In this document: positions 5,750-12,023 of the stretch, one piece after another | Position numbering within the stretch: position 1 is the stretch's first letter | How the letters are laid out: every line of letters begins with the position of its first letter | Origin: CAYYBZ01 sp964470285 [NCBI: uncultured Oligoflexia bacterium] | GTDB lineage: Bacteria; Bdellovibrionota_G; CAYYBZ01 | DNA length: 12,793 bases | NCBI GenBank assembly: GCA_964470285.1 | Contig: CAYYBZ010000025.1 | Span: 1-12,793, forward strand | Reading direction: 5' to 3' | Position numbers and translations under genes: made by a program | Notes under the pieces: model-generated | Database searches by the model: none | What the model saw: the letters and a program-made list of their open reading frames with translations, nothing else | Told to the model about the DNA's origin: nothing

Positions 5750-7688
5750 AGTTCCTTCTATATTTCATAAGTCCTATTATCGTACCGATAAAAAGGAATG
5801 TGCAGCCAAGCCACAACCACATTATCAACGGGTTTTTCACAATTTTTATGTTCGCAATCCCTCTGTTCACATCATAACCGAGAAGTATAAAAAGAATGTC
5901 TTCTCTGGGAGATGAATAAATTCCCATTTCGGTTGTTGTCTGTTCTTCCATTCCCTCTAAAGTAGGCATATAAAAGAATTTAGCGGTTCTTACGGTTTTG
6001 AGTTTTTTATTATCAAGTGAAATATCAAACTCCGCTATAATCATTTCCCTGCGGTCCTTTTGGAAGACATGGAAGTCGTTAAAATTTACCGTGTACTGCT
6101 CAATAGCTATTTTTTGCCCCTTTTGTACGGTTTTCTCAATCTCTACCTTCTTTGCTGTACCCGTAATCCCGAAAAGCATTATTATAACACCTACATGAGC
6201 AATCATTCCTCCCTGAGCAGTCAAAACTGAAAGAATATATGCAAAGGCTCCTGACTTTTTCTCAGGAAAATTTTTAATACGTTTAATTATAATGTAAAAA
6301 GTAGTAAACAGGGCACCGGCACTCATTGAGTAAGAAAGAACCATCCGAACGGAGTTTTCTCCGGTAACAATTATTATTATTGAACAGGCGGCAATAATAA
6401 CGACATATGAAACAACTTCAAAACTTAATATTTCTTTAAATCTCTTACGCCACTTAACCAGGGGACAGAAACCTAAACCGAACAACAGTAGAATACCGAT
6501 AAAAGAAAACACCCTGTTGTAATAAGAAGGTTCAAGAGTAAGTTTCTTGCTGACGAGCATCTCGCTTATGGCGGGCATTAAAGTTCCCAAGAGAACCGCA
6601 ATCCCCGAAAAGACCATAATAATGTTAAACCCTGCAAAAAATGCCTCTTTTGATGAGAAAAATTCAATAAATTTATCTCTCTTAACTGTTCTAAACTTGG
6701 CAAGTATCAGTCCGAATGAAACTATACAAAGAAGGATTATAAAACCCAGGAAATAGTTACCTACTTTTGATTTTGCAAATGCGTGAACGGACTCGACAAT
6801 TCCGGATCTTGTAAGAAATGTTGCAACAATAGTCAGTATGAAAGTTACGAAAATCAAAAAGTAATTCCATATCCTGAACATTGCCGTTTTCTTCTCAACG
6901 ATAATTGAGTGTATGAGGGCTGTCGAAACAAGCCACGGAATTAAAGAGGCGTTTTCAACGGGGTCCCATCCCCAATATCCGCCCCATCCGAGTTCAATGT
7001 AGGCCCAGTAAGAGCCCAGAACATTTCCAAGACCCAGGAAAAACCATGCAGAGATAATCCAGTATCTTGTCTTTTCAATCCACAGGCCGTCATGTCTGTT
7101 TTTATAAAGCGAGACCAGAGCCTGTGCGAAGGGTATTGAGAAAAGGATGAAACCGAGATAAAGCGCAGGAGGGTGCACTATCATGTAAATATTTTCTAAA
7201 AGAGGGTTCATTCCCTGCCCCTGAGCCGGCTTAAAATCAAATGATTTAAAAGGATTGTTTTCAAAAACAAGCATTGCTGCGAAGAAAAGGACAAGTCCCG
7301 CAAGAATTGAGATTACAGGATACAGATCCTCATCTTTGTTTTTTTGCAGTTTGAAAACATACATCGACGAAAAAACCGTTAGAATTAAAGCCCACATTAA
7401 AAGGGAACCGGCTCTTCCTGCATAAAATCCCGCAATTTTATAAAGCAACGCCTGACCGCTCCAGGAATAGGAGAATACATATTCCATGCGGAAATCATCT
7501 AACAAAAAGCCTGCAATAAGACAGAGTGAAGAAAATACAACCATTAATGAAGCAATGTGCAAACTGATCAAAGATGTTTTTTTCAATACTTGAACGTTTT
7601 TTACCTGCCCTATGATTGAAATTAGAAATGCGTAAAATATTATTATTAAAGAAACTGAAAGGAAAAAATTTCCGGCATCTGCAAGCAT
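5733..7688 (-). CDS. ccmF: Cytochrome c heme lyase subunit CcmF
   Basis: Large inner-membrane protein of the CcmF/NrfE/CcsA family that attaches heme from CcmE to the CxxCH motif of apocytochromes c. The 651 residues match the usual length. The WWD signature is LGWGGYWGWDPVENASLIPW (233-252). The four expected heme-related histidines are in place: His172 in MIVHPPALYLGF and His302 in VESVHAF (external P-His pair), plus His260 and His498 (IAHVGVI) for the membrane-embedded heme b. ATFLTRSGIVESVHAF (289-304) and a periplasmic domain near 515-625 before the last span are also typical. The ATG at 7688 is preceded by GGAGTGA about 10 bases upstream. Twenty-seven bases separate it from ccmE. NrfE, the nitrite-reductase-specific paralogue, is less likely because the gene sits with ccmE and ccmABCD. 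Confidence 0.97.
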   Translation of the reverse strand: MLADAGNFFLSVSLIIIFYAFLISIIGQVKNVQVLKKTSLISLHIASLMVVFSSLCLIAGFLLDDFRMEYVFSYSWSGQALLYKIAGFYAGRAGSLLMWALILTVFSSMYVFKLQKNKDEDLYPVISILAGLVLFFAAMLVFENNPFKSFDFKPAQGQGMNPLLENIYMIVHPPALYLGFILFSIPFAQALVSLYKNRHDGLWIEKTRYWIISAWFFLGLGNVLGSYWAYIELGWGGYWGWDPVENASLIPWLVSTALIHSIIVEKKTAMFRIWNYFLIFVTFILTIVATFLTRSGIVESVHAFAKSKVGNYFLGFIILLCIVSFGLILAKFRTVKRDKFIEFFSSKEAFFAGFNIIMVFSGIAVLLGTLMPAISEMLVSKKLTLEPSYYNRVFSFIGILLLFGLGFCPLVKWRKRFKEILSFEVVSYVVIIAACSIIIIVTGENSVRMVLSYSMSAGALFTTFYIIIKRIKNFPEKKSGAFAYILSVLTAQGGMIAHVGVIIMLFGITGTAKKVEIEKTVQKGQKIAIEQYTVNFNDFHVFQKDRREMIIAEFDISLDNKKLKTVRTAKFFYMPTLEGMEEQTTTEMGIYSSPREDILFILLGYDVNRGIANIKIVKNPLIMWLWLGCTFLFIGTIIGLMKYRRNYENKS

Positions 7689-7715
7689 GAATATTTAGTC
7701 ACTCCATCAGATAAT

Positions 7716-8111
7716 TCAGGGTTCAAGTTTCGACTCATAACGGGATGCACATTTTGTCAGCAGCGAGTCGGCGGTAAAAGATGAATTTTCCCCCAGTCTG
7801 CCTTCCAGAACAACAGGGATCTCCTCTTTAAACGTATCAGGGACCTGACCGTTATAATTGACCGAAAGCTCCGATTCATTTCCTACGATTGTAAAATATA
7901 CTCCGGATTCTACCCCTTTAGACGAAATCGAGCCTTTTTTAACATCGCCGGCTATCTTTATGTCTTTTCCCATTAAAACGTTATATTTTCCCAAAGCCTC
8001 GTCTACGGTGTAATAATATTTATACGACTTAACTATGCTTGTCGTAATCAGGAACATTAAAACGGCGGCGATAATGATAATTCCGGCGATATTTCTGTTT
8101 TTTCTTTTCAT
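7716..8111 (-). CDS. ccmE: Heme chaperone CcmE, cysteine-type (CxxxY) variant
   Basis: Periplasmic heme chaperone anchored by one N-terminal helix (residues about 8-28). It receives heme from CcmC and hands it to CcmF. The 131 residues have the CcmE layout: basic N-terminus and membrane anchor, then YYYTVDEAL (family FF..P.E), IKIAGDVKKGSI (family G..V..GS), an OB-fold barrel with VNYNGQVPDTFKEE (family V.Y.G..PD.F.E), VVLEGRL, and a C-terminal LLTKCASRY. In well-known CcmEs the last motif is LAKHDENY, whose His binds heme covalently. Here that place is taken by Cys121, followed by Tyr125, giving CxxxY. This form is known from Desulfovibrio and archaeal Ccm systems. The gene starts 5 bases after the upstream hydrolase stop with no clear ribosome site, suggesting coupling. 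The frame is clean, so the Cys is not a frameshift artefact. Confidence 0.95.
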   Translation of the reverse strand: MKRKNRNIAGIIIIAAVLMFLITTSIVKSYKYYYTVDEALGKYNVLMGKDIKIAGDVKKGSISSKGVESGVYFTIVGNESELSVNYNGQVPDTFKEEIPVVLEGRLGENSSFTADSLLTKCASRYESKLEP

Positions 8112-8116
8112 GCGGA

Positions 8117-8758
8117 TTATTGATTGCCTTGTTTAATAAAGGGGTTGAATAATTTTTCCTCAGCTATTGTAGTTGTTTCGCCATGACCTGGATAAACAAC
8201 GGTAGTATCATCCAAAACCAGCAATTTTTTGGTTATTGAATGAAATATTTCCTCATAGGATCCTCCCGGCAGATCGGTTCTACCTATTGAATTTTTAAAA
8301 AGAGTATCTCCGGCAATTAAAAACCCGTCCCCGTGAAAGCATATACTGCCTTTTGTATGTCCCGGAGTTTCAATTACCTTTAACTTTAAATTCCCGGCTT
8401 CGACTACATCTCCCTCTTTCAGATAGAAGTCAACCCTTGGAACAATTATGTTATCCAGATTAAATAGAGAAGCCGTCTGGGGAGCAGAATCTAAAACCGG
8501 AAGATCTTTTTCGCTTAAACCGAATTTAATACCGTACTCTTTTTTAATATCGCCAATGGCTCCAATGTGATCTATATGTGCATGAGTGTTTACGACGAAC
8601 TCGGGCACCAGTCCATTATCCCTTATACGGTTTTTAATGATTTCAAAATCTCCGCCAGGGTCTATCACAATTGCTTTTTTCGTTTTTTTGCATCCCAAAA
8701 TACAGCAATTGGTCATTAAAGGTCCCACGGGTATAGCTTCAATAATATAGTCAGACAT
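8117..8758 (-). CDS. Metallo-beta-lactamase-fold hydrolase, glyoxalase II-like
   Basis: A 213-residue soluble enzyme of the small glyoxalase II-like (YcbL type) group. Metal ligands are clear: THAHIDHIG gives His59, His61, Asp63 and His64; His134 lies in ETPGHTKGS; Asp151 in IAGDTLF; His192 in VYPGHGETT. IGRTDLPGGS (158-167) is the conserved loop of this group. Likely a thioester or related hydrolase with a binuclear zinc/iron centre; the substrate cannot be read from sequence. Classical glyoxalase II is longer, with a C-terminal glutathione-binding domain absent here. Persulfide dioxygenases share the fold but keep only part of the ligand set. The gene starts 2 bases after the cysteine desulfurase stop and ends 5 bases before ccmE, so it is cotranscribed with both. 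A link to sulfur or heme chemistry is suggestive only. Confidence 0.92.
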   Translation of the reverse strand: MSDYIIEAIPVGPLMTNCCILGCKKTKKAIVIDPGGDFEIIKNRIRDNGLVPEFVVNTHAHIDHIGAIGDIKKEYGIKFGLSEKDLPVLDSAPQTASLFNLDNIIVPRVDFYLKEGDVVEAGNLKLKVIETPGHTKGSICFHGDGFLIAGDTLFKNSIGRTDLPGGSYEEIFHSITKKLLVLDDTTVVYPGHGETTTIAEEKLFNPFIKQGNQ

Positions 8759-8760
8759 AA

Positions 8761-9939
8761 TTATACCGCCCTCTTTTCTTTCATGCTGTAAAGTGGAGAG
8801 ATTCTTCTAAGCCTTTCGATTATTTCGGGCATAACTTCAATTACCTTGTCTATATCCTCCTCTTGCGTGGATTTCCCCAGGCTCAGTCTTATGGAGCCGT
8901 GTGCCTGTTCATGCGAAAAACCCATGGCCAGAAGAACATGGGAAGGGTCCAAAGAACCCGAGCTGCATGCCGAACCGCTTGAAGCTGCTATACCGTACAT
9001 ATCGAGACCCAGCAAAATTGCTTCGCCTTCAATATACATAAAACTCATGTTTGAGGTTGAAGGAACTCTTTTTGTCGGATGACCGTTAAGCAATGAATGA
9101 TCTATTCTTGAGAGCAATTCCTTTTCAAGCCTGTCTCTTAAGCTTCTTATTTTTGCGTTGTAAACGGGCAAATCTCTTTTGGCTATTTCGCATGCCTTAC
9201 CCAGTCCCACTATATACGCGGTGTTTTCCGTACCGGCCCTGCGGTTTCTTTCCTGATGTCCTCCGTGAACAAGATTTGTAAGCCTCGTGCCTTTACGAAC
9301 ATATAGAAAGCCTATTCCTTTTGGAGCATATATTTTATGACCCGCCACTGTAAGCATATCAACGCCCAGATCATCAACATTGACCGGAATTTTGCCAACC
9401 GTTTGAGCTGCATCCGTATGGAAAGTGATCCCTTTTGACTTTGCTATTTCAGATATTTCTTCTATCGGAAAAAGGACACCCGTTTCATTATTTGCATGCA
9501 TCAGTGTAATTAGTATCGTTTCTTTTCTTATGGATTTTTTAAGCTCTCTCAAATCCAGAAGACCGTCTGAGTCAACATTTAGATAAGTTACTTTCGCACC
9601 GTTCTTTTCAAGATATCTGCAAGTTTCCATCACGCAGGGGTGCTCAACCTTCGATGTAATTATATGATTACCCTTTTGCCTTTTTCTGAAGAAGGTACCC
9701 TTAATGGCAAGATTATTACTTTCCGAACCGCATGAAGTGAAAACTACCTCGGAAGGCCTGGCTCCAATTAAGGCGGCTATTTTCTCTCTGGCAGTATCGA
9801 TATATCCTTTAACAAGTCTGCCGGCCCAATGAATGCTTGAGGGATTCCCGTACAACTCCTTAAGGAACGGTATCATTTCTTCGTAAACTTCCCTGTCAAT
9901 AGGAGTAGTTGCATTATGATCAAGATATATATTTTTCAT
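8761..9939 (-). CDS. Cysteine desulfurase, NifS/IscS family
   Basis: PLP-dependent enzyme that removes sulfur from L-cysteine as a protein-bound persulfide, giving alanine and sulfur for Fe-S clusters or thiolation. The 392 residues match group I desulfurases. Visible features: N-terminal YLDHNATTPID, His100 in VEHPCV stacking on PLP, Asp176 in HTDAAQ, the PLP lysine Lys202 in AGHKIYAPKG, the RAGTEN motif (234-239), and catalytic Cys325 in the mobile loop SSGSACSSGS typical of group I. No iscU, iscR or nifU scaffold gene neighbours it, so IscS versus NifS cannot be assigned. The ATG at 9939 is preceded by GGGGGT about 6 bases upstream. It is the first gene of the long minus-strand operon that continues through ccmD. 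Why it leads a cytochrome maturation operon is unclear; shared expression with iron-sulfur and heme demand is an inference. Confidence 0.95.
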   Translation of the reverse strand: MKNIYLDHNATTPIDREVYEEMIPFLKELYGNPSSIHWAGRLVKGYIDTAREKIAALIGARPSEVVFTSCGSESNNLAIKGTFFRKRQKGNHIITSKVEHPCVMETCRYLEKNGAKVTYLNVDSDGLLDLRELKKSIRKETILITLMHANNETGVLFPIEEISEIAKSKGITFHTDAAQTVGKIPVNVDDLGVDMLTVAGHKIYAPKGIGFLYVRKGTRLTNLVHGGHQERNRRAGTENTAYIVGLGKACEIAKRDLPVYNAKIRSLRDRLEKELLSRIDHSLLNGHPTKRVPSTSNMSFMYIEGEAILLGLDMYGIAASSGSACSSGSLDPSHVLLAMGFSHEQAHGSIRLSLGKSTQEEDIDKVIEVMPEIIERLRRISPLYSMKEKRAV

Positions 9940-9965
9940 ATATAACCCCCAAGCGTTATATAATA

Positions 9966-9984
9966 ATGTATTTTAGGAATACAT
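9966..9984. promoter_or_regulatory. Perfect inverted repeat, possible operator before the cysteine desulfurase-ccm operon
   Basis: ATGTATT (9966-9972) and AATACAT (9978-9984) form a perfect 7-base inverted repeat around TTAGG. It lies 27 bases upstream of the cysteine desulfurase start codon and abuts the candidate -10 element, a position suited to a repressor site. It does not resemble the IscR type 1 consensus as I know it. The regulator is unknown. Confidence 0.4.
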
Positions 9985-10013
9985 GTTAAGCCAGAATAGG
10001 CCTGAAAAGTCAA
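9984..10013 (-). promoter_or_regulatory. Candidate promoter for the cysteine desulfurase-hydrolase-ccm operon
   Basis: On the minus strand, TTGACT (10013-10008) is followed after 18 bases by TTAACA (9989-9984). This is a good -35 with a weak -10. An alternative -10, TATATA-like, lies nearer the gene around 9957-9963. This gap is the only one of more than 30 bases in the array, so the promoter should lie here. Confidence 0.35.
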
Positions 10014-10043
10014 TAAAATTATGAATTTAGCTGTATTTATGCC

Positions 10044-10057
10044 ACTTTAGATAAAGT
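10044..10057. repeat. Short perfect inverted repeat ACTTTA-GA-TAAAGT
   Basis: Two 6-base arms separated by 2 bases, lying 23 bases past the stop codon of the LOG-family gene. It is AT-rich and not followed by a T-run on the minus strand, so it is not a convincing intrinsic terminator. It may be a protein site or chance. Confidence 0.25.
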
Positions 10058-10079
10058 TCTAAAAGTAAACAAATATCTC

Positions 10080-10910
10080 TCATAAGTATAACTTTCTAAG
10101 CTGTGAAGACAGGTACTTAAAAGCTTCCTGCGGTGTTTTTGCAAATTTGAAAAGATTTAGGTCAGAGCTGTCGATAGCACCCCATCTGACAAGTTCATTT
10201 AGGTTAACTATTTTGTTCCAGTAATCAGGACCATAAATAACTATGGGAATCTTTTTCTTTATTTTATCCGTCTGAATGAGGGTTAAAACTTCCATGAGTT
10301 CATCCAAGGTTCCGAATCCGCCGGGAAAAATAACAAGAGCCTTAGCCAGATAAACAAACCAGAACTTTCTTATAAAGAAATAGTGAAACTCAAAATTAAG
10401 CTCCGGTGTTATATAAGGATTTGCAACCTGCTCATGCGGAATGCTTATGTTAAATCCTATAGTTTTACCTTTTGCATAATGTGAAGCTCCCTTGTTCGCT
10501 GCCTCCATTATTCCGCCTCCCCCCCCTGAAGCCACTATGAATCTACGTTTTGAGTGATTAAGGTTTAGTGACCAGCGGGTTAGAAGCCTTGAAAGCTCTA
10601 CGGCATCATCGTAATATTTTGACAGGTTTTTAATGCTTTCAAGCTCTTTGATTTTTTTCTGTATTAGCGGTCTTTTCGTTTTACCGACCGTTTTTTCATC
10701 CTTTTTAAATCCACTAAGTTCTTTTTGCAGCTCATGAGTTGATTTAGCCCTCGCCGAACCGAAAAATACTATGGTATCCTTAATATTATATTTTCGCAGC
10801 CTCCTTTTGGGTTCTAAGAATTCACTTATAACCCTTATAATTCTGCCGTCAGGGCTGTGTATAAATTCTTTGTTGTTGTACGCTTTTTCAATAATAATTT
10901 TTTTCGTCAT
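10080..10910 (-). CDS. LOG-family protein (lysine-decarboxylase-like Rossmann fold), probable nucleotide phosphoribohydrolase
   Basis: The 276-residue protein has the two signatures of the LOG family: ASGGGGGIMEAANKGA (127-142, family GGG.GIM.A...GA) and PGGFGTLDELMEVLT (196-210, family PGG.GT.DE). The Glu of the second motif and an Arg upstream form the usual active site. Characterised members cleave the N-glycosidic bond of nucleoside 5'-monophosphates (cytokinin activation, or nucleotide salvage as in PpnN); older databases call them putative lysine decarboxylases. A charged, lysine-rich segment (about 57-95) sits between the first beta strand (IVFFGSAR, 47-54) and the Rossmann core, making it longer than the roughly 190-residue minimal LOGs. 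The ATG at 10910 has GGGAG 7 bases upstream. A run of eight C on the plus strand (10519-10526) encodes part of the glycine motif. It is transcribed alone; the substrate is not determinable here. Confidence 0.87.
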   Translation of the reverse strand: MTKKIIIEKAYNNKEFIHSPDGRIIRVISEFLEPKRRLRKYNIKDTIVFFGSARAKSTHELQKELSGFKKDEKTVGKTKRPLIQKKIKELESIKNLSKYYDDAVELSRLLTRWSLNLNHSKRRFIVASGGGGGIMEAANKGASHYAKGKTIGFNISIPHEQVANPYITPELNFEFHYFFIRKFWFVYLAKALVIFPGGFGTLDELMEVLTLIQTDKIKKKIPIVIYGPDYWNKIVNLNELVRWGAIDSSDLNLFKFAKTPQEAFKYLSSQLRKLYL

Positions 10911-10938
10911 TTAAAAACTCCCATGGAAAGAAATATGT

Positions 10939-10944
10939 ATTATA
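10939..10944 (-). promoter_or_regulatory. Candidate -10 element for the LOG-family gene
   Basis: TATAAT reads on the minus strand at 10944-10939, about 29 bases before the start codon. The region 17 bases upstream (TTTTAT) is a poor -35. The surroundings are very AT-rich, so the match is only suggestive. Confidence 0.35.
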
Positions 10945-11015
10945 TATGAACTTTTATGTATATAAAACCCTCAAATTAAAGGATTAAATTCACGTTTTTT
11001 AATTTTAGTCTTTCC

Positions 11016-11024
11016 TGCTATAAT
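11016..11024 (+). promoter_or_regulatory. Extended -10 promoter for the DUF6599-like gene
   Basis: TGCTATAAT at 11016-11024 is a perfect extended -10 (TGnTATAAT). The -35 position holds only TTTTTA, which extended -10 promoters tolerate. Transcription would start near 11031, leaving AAAAGGG (11034-11040) as ribosome site 8 bases before the ATG at 11049. Confidence 0.55.
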
Positions 11025-11048
11025 TCATTAGCTAAAAGGGTAATAACA

Positions 11049-11981
11049 ATGCTTAAATTTAAAAGGATAATTCAAACAATCATACTGTTTTGCTTTATAT
11101 GTCCGCAATCATTCGGTGCAGGGAAAGAGGAACTTCAGCTAAGAAGCCTGCTGCCCAACAAAAGAGACCTGATTAACCTTGTGCTTTCCAAAGACCCCGA
11201 TTTTTACTCGAAATCAACCGTTTCCAGATACCTAAAAGAGAGAAAAAACCTCTATCTTGAATACGGCGTTCAGGGATTGCTGGTGACATCATATTACAAA
11301 GCAGGTGAGATTATTACTGTCGAAATATATAAAATGACCGATTATAAAAGTGCATACGGCCTTTTTACTGTAAGCAAGGTTCCTTCAGTAAAAAGTTTTA
11401 AAGTCGGAGACGGCTCAATTGAGTCATCCAGCGTTATCGTATTCTGGCAGTCAAATTTCTTTGTGAAAATGGTCTCACTGGGAAGGCTACCCGGAACAAT
11501 GAGAAGCATGGAAAGACTATCGAGAATGATTTCAAAAAGCATAGGCCGTCACAAGCCCCTTCCATTTTACGTTAAGTATTTACCTGAAAAGGGGCTTAAC
11601 AAGGACTCAATAAAGCTGATAAAGGGTCCTGTAGGATTCAACCGTTATTTCAGCTTTTCTCCCGAAACATTTTTCACTTCCAGTAAGGACATACACGAAG
11701 GCGTTACGGCAAGATACAAAGACAAAGGCGAATATGCATACTGTCTTTTAAGATACTGGTCTGAGAGTAAATCAATGGAAGTTCTCGATACTCTGTTAAA
11801 GAACCTGAAAAGTCATTCAGTAGAGCATTATTATCTTTTCGATGTTCTGTTTTACAAAATGAATCATATTTATTTTAAGATAGATCGAATTGAAAATTAC
11901 ATTTCAATAATAACTTTTCCCGATAAAGACTTCAATTACGGCTGGTTTATAAAGGGAATAAAACAAAAAATTACGGGATAA
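11049..11981 (+). CDS. Secreted protein, DUF6599-like, function unknown
   Basis: A 310-residue protein with a signal peptide: basic MLKFKR, hydrophobic IIQTIILFCFICP, likely cleavage after SFGA at about residue 24. No lipobox is apparent. The mature protein resembles the DUF6599 group of anaerobic and deep-branching bacteria: YLEYGVQGLLVTSYYKAGEIITVEIYKMTDYKSAYGLFTVSK (positions about 71-112) fits its pattern of a bound-metabolite-like beta sheet followed by an SAYGLF/AFGIF turn. A second half (from about 190) has a similar order, with GPVGFNRYFSF, an EGVTARY segment and a YCLLRYW strand, so the fold may be duplicated. The family has no known function. The ribosome site AAAAGGG is well placed. 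The serine acetyltransferase gene follows 42 bases later on the same strand with no terminator seen between, so they may be cotranscribed. The family name is from memory of its pattern and is moderately sure. Confidence 0.75.
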   Translation: MLKFKRIIQTIILFCFICPQSFGAGKEELQLRSLLPNKRDLINLVLSKDPDFYSKSTVSRYLKERKNLYLEYGVQGLLVTSYYKAGEIITVEIYKMTDYKSAYGLFTVSKVPSVKSFKVGDGSIESSSVIVFWQSNFFVKMVSLGRLPGTMRSMERLSRMISKSIGRHKPLPFYVKYLPEKGLNKDSIKLIKGPVGFNRYFSFSPETFFTSSKDIHEGVTARYKDKGEYAYCLLRYWSESKSMEVLDTLLKNLKSHSVEHYYLFDVLFYKMNHIYFKIDRIENYISIITFPDKDFNYGWFIKGIKQKITG

Positions 11982-12023
11982 TACGCTCTTAAAAAATTTT
12001 TATATTCAGAGGTGAATCAAAAG

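Noticed and set aside
6249-6267. Inverted repeat TCCTGA-N7-TCAGGA followed by A and T runs, resembling a terminator
   Set aside because: It lies in the middle of the intact ccmF coding sequence, where a terminator would cut the operon. A 6-base stem is expected by chance in a window this size.
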